NCBI GenBank assembly: GCA_039029395.1
Contig: JBCCGG010000005.1
Span: 62,001 to 126,000, forward strand
Direction of reading: 5' to 3'
Source of the DNA: JBCCGG01 sp039029395
Lineage (GTDB): Bacteria > Pseudomonadota > Alphaproteobacteria > Kiloniellales > JAKSDN01
DNA: 64,000 bases
The translations under genes were made by a program, and so were the position numbers. Below, piece after piece: positions 61,227 through 64,000 of the stretch (position 1 is the first letter of the stretch; the number at the start of each line of letters is the position of its first letter). The notes beneath the pieces were generated by a model. The model ran no database searches and had not been told where the DNA came from. It saw only the letters and a program-made list of their open reading frames with translations.

Positions 61227-64000
61227 ATTTTCGGAGCCTATCTACCGCGCAAGCCTCGCCGGGTGCTGATTCTCGGATCCGGCGCCCTGCAGATCGGCCA
61301 GGCCGGCGAGTTCGACTATTCCGGCTCCCAGGCGATCAAGGCGCTGCGCGAGGAGCGCATTCAAACGGTTCTGGTCAACCCGAACATCGCCACGATCCAG
61401 ACCAGCGAGGGATTGGCCGACCGAGTGCATTTGGTGGCGGTCACGCCGGCCTTCGTCGAGCGGGTGATCGCCGAGGACGAGGTCGACGCCATCCTGCTGT
61501 CATTCGGTGGCCAGACCGCGCTCAACTGCGGCTTAGAGCTACATCGCAGCGGCGTGCTCGAGCGTCACGGCGTGCGTGTCCTCGGCACGCCAATCGAGAG
61601 CATCGTGAACACCGAAGACCGGCAACTCTTCGTCGAGCGGCTCGACGAGATCGGCATCAAGACGGCGCGCAGCGTAGCCTGCAACTCGGTCGAGGAGGCC
61701 AAGCAGGCGGTCGAGGAGATCGGGCTTCCGATCATGTTGCGTGGCGCCTACGCCCTGGGCGGCAAGGGCAGCAACATCGTGCAAAAGGAAAGCGATCTGG
61801 AGTTTGCCCTCAAGCGCGCTTTCGATGGCGGCGTACCGCAGGTGCTGGTCGAGGAGTATCTGCACGGCTGGAAGGAGATCGAATACGAAATCGTTCGCGA
61901 CGGACGCGACAATTGCATCGCCGTGTGCAACATGGAGAACTTCGACCCTATGGGCATTCATACGGGCGAGTCTATCGTTGTCGCGCCGTCCCAGACCTTG
62001 ACCAACGAGGAGTATCAGTGGCTGCGCACGATCGCCATCAAGACCGTGCGCCATCTCGGCATCGTCGGGGAATGCAACATCCAGTACGCGCTCGACCCGG
62101 TAACCGGCGACTATCGGGTCATCGAGGTGAACGCGCGCCTGTCTCGCTCCAGCGCGCTGGCCAGCAAGGCGACCGGCTATCCCTTGGCCTATGTCGCTGC
62201 CAAGATCGCTCTGGGCTACTCCCTGCCCGAGATCCCCAACGCCATCACGCGGCGCACCACCTCGTTCTTCGAGCCTTCATTGGATTACCTGGTGTGCAAA
62301 GTGCCGCGCTGGGACACCGGCAAGTTCCGTGGCGCCTCGTCGCGCATCGGCACTCAGATGAAGAGTGTCGGCGAGGTCATGGCGATCGGCCGCAACTTCC
62401 CGGAAGTCTTGCAACGGGCGCTCAGGATGCTCGACATTGGCGCCGACGGCCTGGACCCGGACGCCTTCACCTTCAAGGACGTGAAGACCGAGATTAGCCA
62501 TGCGACGACGCTGAGGGTCTTCGCCATCGCCCAGGCGCTCAGCAAGGGCATGGATCTCGAGTCGATCCATGAGATGTCGCGCATCGACCGATGGTTCCTG
62601 AACGGCATAATGGAGATTGTCGATCTACAGCACAGGGTCGGCGCACAGGAGGGTCCGCTCGAAGCGGGCTTGCTGCGCCGTGCCAAGGAGCTGGGATTCA
62701 GCGATGGGATGATCGACCGCTTGACCTCTGCCGTGCCCGGCGAGACACGACGTGCCAGAAAAGCCCATGGCATCGAGCCGGCGATTGCCCGGATCGACAC
62801 GACGGCGGCTGAGTTTCCGGCCGAGACCAACTACCTCTACTCCACCTACGGCGCTAGAGAGAGCGAGACTTCGAAGGTCAAACGGCGCAAGATCATGGTG
62901 CTCGGCTCCGGCCCCTACCGCATCGGCTCGAGCGTAGAGTTCGACTGGTGCTGCGTCAACGCTTTGGAAGCGGCCGCTGACCTCGGCTACGAGACGGTCA
63001 TGCTGAACTGCAATCCAGAGACCGTCAGCACGGACTACGACATTTGCGACCGCCTGGTGTTCGACGAGGTCAGCCTGGAACGGGTGCTCGATCTCTACGA
63101 GCAGGAGCAACCCGAAGGCATCGTGCTCAGCATGGGCGGGCAACTGCCCAACAACCTGGCGCTTGGGCTGCACAAGGCGGGGGTGCGGATCCTGGGGACC
63201 AGCGCGGAAAGCATCGATCGTGCCGAGGACCGGCGAAAGTTCGGCGCCATGTTGGATCGCCTGGGCGTCGACCAGCCGCGCTGGGCCCATCTGACCGACC
63301 TAACGGAGGCCGAAGCATTGGTCGAAGACCTGGGCGGTTATCCGGTACTGGTCCGGCCAAGCTACGTGCTTAGCGGAGCGGCCATGAGCGTGGCCAAGGA
63401 GCCGCGCGAGCTGGCGCGTATCCTCGGACGGGCATTGGGGGTTTCCCGCGAGCATCCGGTGGTCGTCTCCAAATTCGAGGCACATGCCCGGGAGGTGGAG
63501 ATCGACGCGGTCGCCGACGACGGCCGGCTGGTGCTGTGGGCGATCAGCGAGCACGTGGAGAACGCCGGCGTGCACTCCGGCGATGCGACTTTGGTGCTGC
63601 CGCCCCAGACCCTCTACATCGAGACGATTCGCAGGATCAAAAAGATCGCCGCCGAGGTCGCCCGCGAGCTCGCGATCACCGGCCCCTTCAACATGCAGTT
63701 CCTAGCCCGGCACAACGAGGTCAAGGTGATCGAGTGCAATCTGCGCGCCTCGCGCAGCTTTCCTTTTGTCTCCAAGGCGACCGGTACGAACTTCGTGGCC
63801 GAGGCCACGCGGCGCATGCTAGGCGCGGGACGACCGGTGGTGAACAACAGCCTGGATTTGGACTACGTGGCGGTCAAGGCGCCGCAGTTCTCCTTCGACC
63901 GCCTGAGCGGCGCCGATCCCATGCTGGGAGTGGAGATGGCGAGCACCGGCGAGGTCGGCTGTTTCGGTGACGACATCCACGAGGCCATGCTCCATGCCAT
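61227..64000 (+). CDS. carB: Carbamoyl-phosphate synthase large subunit, CPS1-like, 3' end outside the window
   Basis: About 924 residues are visible. The N-terminus has LILGSGALQIGQAGEFDYSG, where typical bacterial CarB reads IVIGQACEFDYSGTQ; VNPNIATIQTSE, GWKEIEYEIVRDGRDNC, NMENFDPMGIHTGES and RLSRSSALASKATGYPLAY follow. The second half begins KIMVLGSGPYRIGSSVEFDWC. These match the CPS1/CAD-type lineage. No ATG fits the start: GTG 61263 would leave only three residues before GSG, while ATT 61227 has a strong GGGGTAAGA 6-10 nt upstream. I mark ATT with reservation. It is 5 nt after carA. Confidence 0.9.
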   Translation, partial: MFGAYLPRKPRRVLILGSGALQIGQAGEFDYSGSQAIKALREERIQTVLVNPNIATIQTSEGLADRVHLVAVTPAFVERVIAEDEVDAILLSFGGQTALNCGLELHRSGVLERHGVRVLGTPIESIVNTEDRQLFVERLDEIGIKTARSVACNSVEEAKQAVEEIGLPIMLRGAYALGGKGSNIVQKESDLEFALKRAFDGGVPQVLVEEYLHGWKEIEYEIVRDGRDNCIAVCNMENFDPMGIHTGESIVVAPSQTLTNEEYQWLRTIAIKTVRHLGIVGECNIQYALDPVTGDYRVIEVNARLSRSSALASKATGYPLAYVAAKIALGYSLPEIPNAITRRTTSFFEPSLDYLVCKVPRWDTGKFRGASSRIGTQMKSVGEVMAIGRNFPEVLQRALRMLDIGADGLDPDAFTFKDVKTEISHATTLRVFAIAQALSKGMDLESIHEMSRIDRWFLNGIMEIVDLQHRVGAQEGPLEAGLLRRAKELGFSDGMIDRLTSAVPGETRRARKAHGIEPAIARIDTTAAEFPAETNYLYSTYGARESETSKVKRRKIMVLGSGPYRIGSSVEFDWCCVNALEAAADLGYETVMLNCNPETVSTDYDICDRLVFDEVSLERVLDLYEQEQPEGIVLSMGGQLPNNLALGLHKAGVRILGTSAESIDRAEDRRKFGAMLDRLGVDQPRWAHLTDLTEAEALVEDLGGYPVLVRPSYVLSGAAMSVAKEPRELARILGRALGVSREHPVVVSKFEAHAREVEIDAVADDGRLVLWAISEHVENAGVHSGDATLVLPPQTLYIETIRRIKKIAAEVARELAITGPFNMQFLARHNEVKVIECNLRASRSFPFVSKATGTNFVAEATRRMLGAGRPVVNNSLDLDYVAVKAPQFSFDRLSGADPMLGVEMASTGEVGCFGDDIHEAMLHA

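Noticed and set aside
1..64000. Mobile elements, prophage, CRISPR-Cas or toxin-antitoxin pair
   Set aside because: I saw no transposase, integrase, inverted terminal repeats, regular spaced repeats or adjacent toxin-antitoxin genes.

Overview
The window is high-GC, densely coded DNA with an alphaproteobacterial character: purine genes, a potABCD-type transporter, Entner-Doudoroff genes, boxC, GTG/TTG starts and many 4-nt ATGA/GTGA overlaps. The order is uncertain; Rhodospirillales or Kiloniellales would fit. Most of the window is chromosomal metabolism and signalling. I see no insertion sequence, phage gene, integrase or CRISPR array.

Layout. 1-944: the 3' end of a nitrile hydratase alpha gene and an exported pentapeptide-repeat protein. 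1122-4125: a 49-aa zinc-ribbon gene divergent from an NrtR-like regulator / SPFH / NAD-kinase-like cassette. 4151-9072 (minus): guaB, rsmB, a GNAT enzyme and guaA. 9175-11213: rlmE, a Ppx/GppA phosphatase and tRNA-Gln(CUG). 11254-17857: a small exported protein, an SDR oxidoreductase, three small proteins downstream of a polyamine-type ABC transporter, and the transporter itself. 18368-25249: a MocR regulator divergent from an operon with a fused methyltransferase/corrinoid protein (CmuA-like architecture), a methyl-H4folate methyltransferase, a corrinoid-reactivating ferredoxin/ASKHA protein and an unknown 132-aa protein. 25272-29123: an exported protein with a papain-like C-terminus and a dimethylglycine-dehydrogenase-like enzyme. 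29213-33959: glpD, pgl, edd and eda. 34117-46510: a LysR regulator, several phosphorelay proteins, boxC with a hydrolase, and a heme-protein / hybrid kinase / receiver / cyclase cassette.

46689-64000 is the most unusual part. Two divergent operons encode close relatives of eukaryotic lipid-linked oligosaccharide enzymes: an ALG1-like (GT33-type) and an ALG11-like glycosyltransferase on the minus strand, and a MurG/ALG13-14-type transferase, a WecA/ALG7-type GlcNAc-1-phosphate transferase and a PglK-like ABC flippase on the plus strand. Together they could build and flip a GlcNAc2-Man-type lipid-linked glycan. Beside them lie a SAM methyltransferase, a GNAT-like protein, a NodU/TobZ-type carbamoyltransferase, an adenylation-domain ligase with its own carrier protein, and carA and carB. 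The carA/carB products read like the eukaryotic/Bacteroidetes type of carbamoyl-phosphate synthase rather than the usual proteobacterial one. They may supply carbamoyl phosphate to the neighbouring carbamoyltransferase. All functional links are inferences from motifs and gene order; no database search was run.
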